Below, piece by piece: positions 5,617-6,343 of a DNA stretch of 6,343 bases. The stretch is from the NCBI GenBank assembly GCA_029857975.1, contig JAOUFX010000189.1:1-6343 (forward strand), given 5' to 3'. Below the pieces are notes generated by a model. The model saw only the letters and a program-made list of their open reading frames with translations, did not search any database and was not told the origin of the DNA. Position 1 is the stretch's first letter. Each line of letters starts with the position of its first letter. The position numbers and the translations under genes were made by a program. This DNA is from Deltaproteobacteria bacterium. GTDB taxonomy: Bacteria; Desulfobacterota; SM23-61.

Positions 5617-6343
5617 AGATATTAGCGTTGCAAGGAAGCCCGAGACCCAAGAAATATACCCAAATGGTCCTGGATAAATTTCTGGAAGGAGTGGCCAGCA
5701 AAGGAGCCGAGTTTGAGATTATTTTTTTAGCCCAGAAAAAAATTAAACCCTGCACCGGTTGTTACCATTGTTGGTTCAATACCCCGGGCGTATGCATTCA
5801 TAAAGACGACATGCTGGAGATTCTGGAAAAGATGAAATCTTCCGATGTGTGGGTATGGGCTACGCCGCTTTATCACTTTGGAATGACCGCCTATACGAAG
5901 CTTTGCCTGGAGAGAACAATGCCTTTAGCGGAGCCTTTTTTTATCGAGACAGAGGGAGTAACAACCCATCCGGCTCGGTTCCCCGAGCAGCGGGCCAAAC
6001 AGATGGTTCTCATCTCCGTATGCGGGTTTCCAGAAGTAGAGAATTTTACGGCCTTAGTAGAAAACTTTCGCCTTCTTTGCCGGGCGGGTAGAAGGGATCT
6101 GGCCGGTGTTCTCCTGCGCCCGGGAGCGGAATCCATGGCCTTCATAGAAAAATTGGGGAAAAAAGGGGAGGAGGTTTTACAGGGGTTTTTTCGCGCCGGG
6201 CAGGAAATTGTGGAAAAAGGGAAAATTTCTCAAGAGGCCGAGGAGCTGGTTTGTAAAGAATGGACGAAAAATCGCGTCGGGTTCCGGGAAATGGCTAATT
6301 TATTCATGACCATTCACCTGGAGCATGCGGAGCGTACTCGACA
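5613..6343 (+). CDS. NAD(P)H-dependent flavodoxin-fold oxidoreductase with four-cysteine motif, cut by window end
   Basis: A frame of 243 codons is open to the last base, so the C-terminus is missing. It begins MKILALQGSPRPKKYTQ, the typical strand-loop for the FMN phosphate in the FMN_red/flavodoxin-like family. ATPLYHFGMTAYTK (residues 84-97) is the second flavin-contact loop. Between them, C47-x2-C50-x2-C53 and C61 form the cysteine set PCTGCYHC...C...DDM found in iron-sulfur flavoproteins of anaerobes. Whether this one holds a 4Fe-4S cluster cannot be settled here. The first 180 or so residues match the family; the remaining helical tail (GKKGEEVLQGFF onward) makes it longer than simple FMN reductases. 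It is probably cytoplasmic and transfers electrons from NAD(P)H or ferredoxin. Its start overlaps the stop of the SCP2-domain gene by 4 nt, so the two are likely one operon. Confidence 0.92.
   Translation, partial: MKILALQGSPRPKKYTQMVLDKFLEGVASKGAEFEIIFLAQKKIKPCTGCYHCWFNTPGVCIHKDDMLEILEKMKSSDVWVWATPLYHFGMTAYTKLCLERTMPLAEPFFIETEGVTTHPARFPEQRAKQMVLISVCGFPEVENFTALVENFRLLCRAGRRDLAGVLLRPGAESMAFIEKLGKKGEEVLQGFFRAGQEIVEKGKISQEAEELVCKEWTKNRVGFREMANLFMTIHLEHAERTR

Noticed and set aside
5258..5755. 165-codon minus-strand frame
   Set aside because: It is an antisense shadow of the SCP2-domain and flavoprotein genes, which have clear family motifs.

Overview
This window looks like part of a chromosome from an anaerobic, respiring bacterium, most likely a deltaproteobacterium (Desulfobacterota) or a relative. 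That assignment is an inference. It rests on a multiheme c-type cytochrome with a probable in-frame selenocysteine codon, a molybdenum-cofactor gene, a four-cysteine flavoprotein and a membrane SCP2-domain protein. No phage, insertion sequence, CRISPR array or RNA gene was seen.

Layout. Four genes lie on the minus strand, read from right to left. radA (4112-2742) has its own sigma70-like promoter. It is followed after 10 nt by a secreted UshA-like metallophosphoesterase/tetraheme cytochrome (2731-1364). A gene-free stretch of about 360 bp comes next. A second good promoter (1000-972) then drives a small coiled-coil lipoprotein (935-615) and mobA (590-3; GTG start). Three genes lie on the plus strand: a 60-residue cysteine-cluster protein (4269-4451) divergent from radA, then a membrane-SCP2 protein (4645-5616) whose stop overlaps the start of a flavodoxin-fold protein (5613 to the window edge).

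The main discovery is in the second gene. A naive reading starts it at Met 2515 and gives a protein with no export signal and a headless phosphoesterase domain. Reading upstream in the same frame crosses one TGA (2590-2588). Beyond it lie the missing N-terminus, a signal peptide and a start codon with a Shine-Dalgarno sequence. The TGA sits in the motif E-P-C-G-[TGA]-x5-GGLARR, where I recall relatives having cysteine (PCGC). A hairpin with loop GGTCTG follows, in the same codon register after the TGA as in E. coli fdhF. The best reading is a selenoprotein: a periplasmic four-heme cytochrome fused to a degenerate metallophosphoesterase carrying a Cys-Gly-Sec motif.

A second unexplained pattern is a roughly 18-bp motif (AAAGTGA[A/C]GGGGG(G)CAAG). 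It occurs three times, always between genes. Two copies end exactly 13 nt upstream of the -35 boxes of the radA and lipoprotein promoters. This suggests a shared regulator site or extended promoter element. The third copy is in the gene-free stretch with no promoter beside it.
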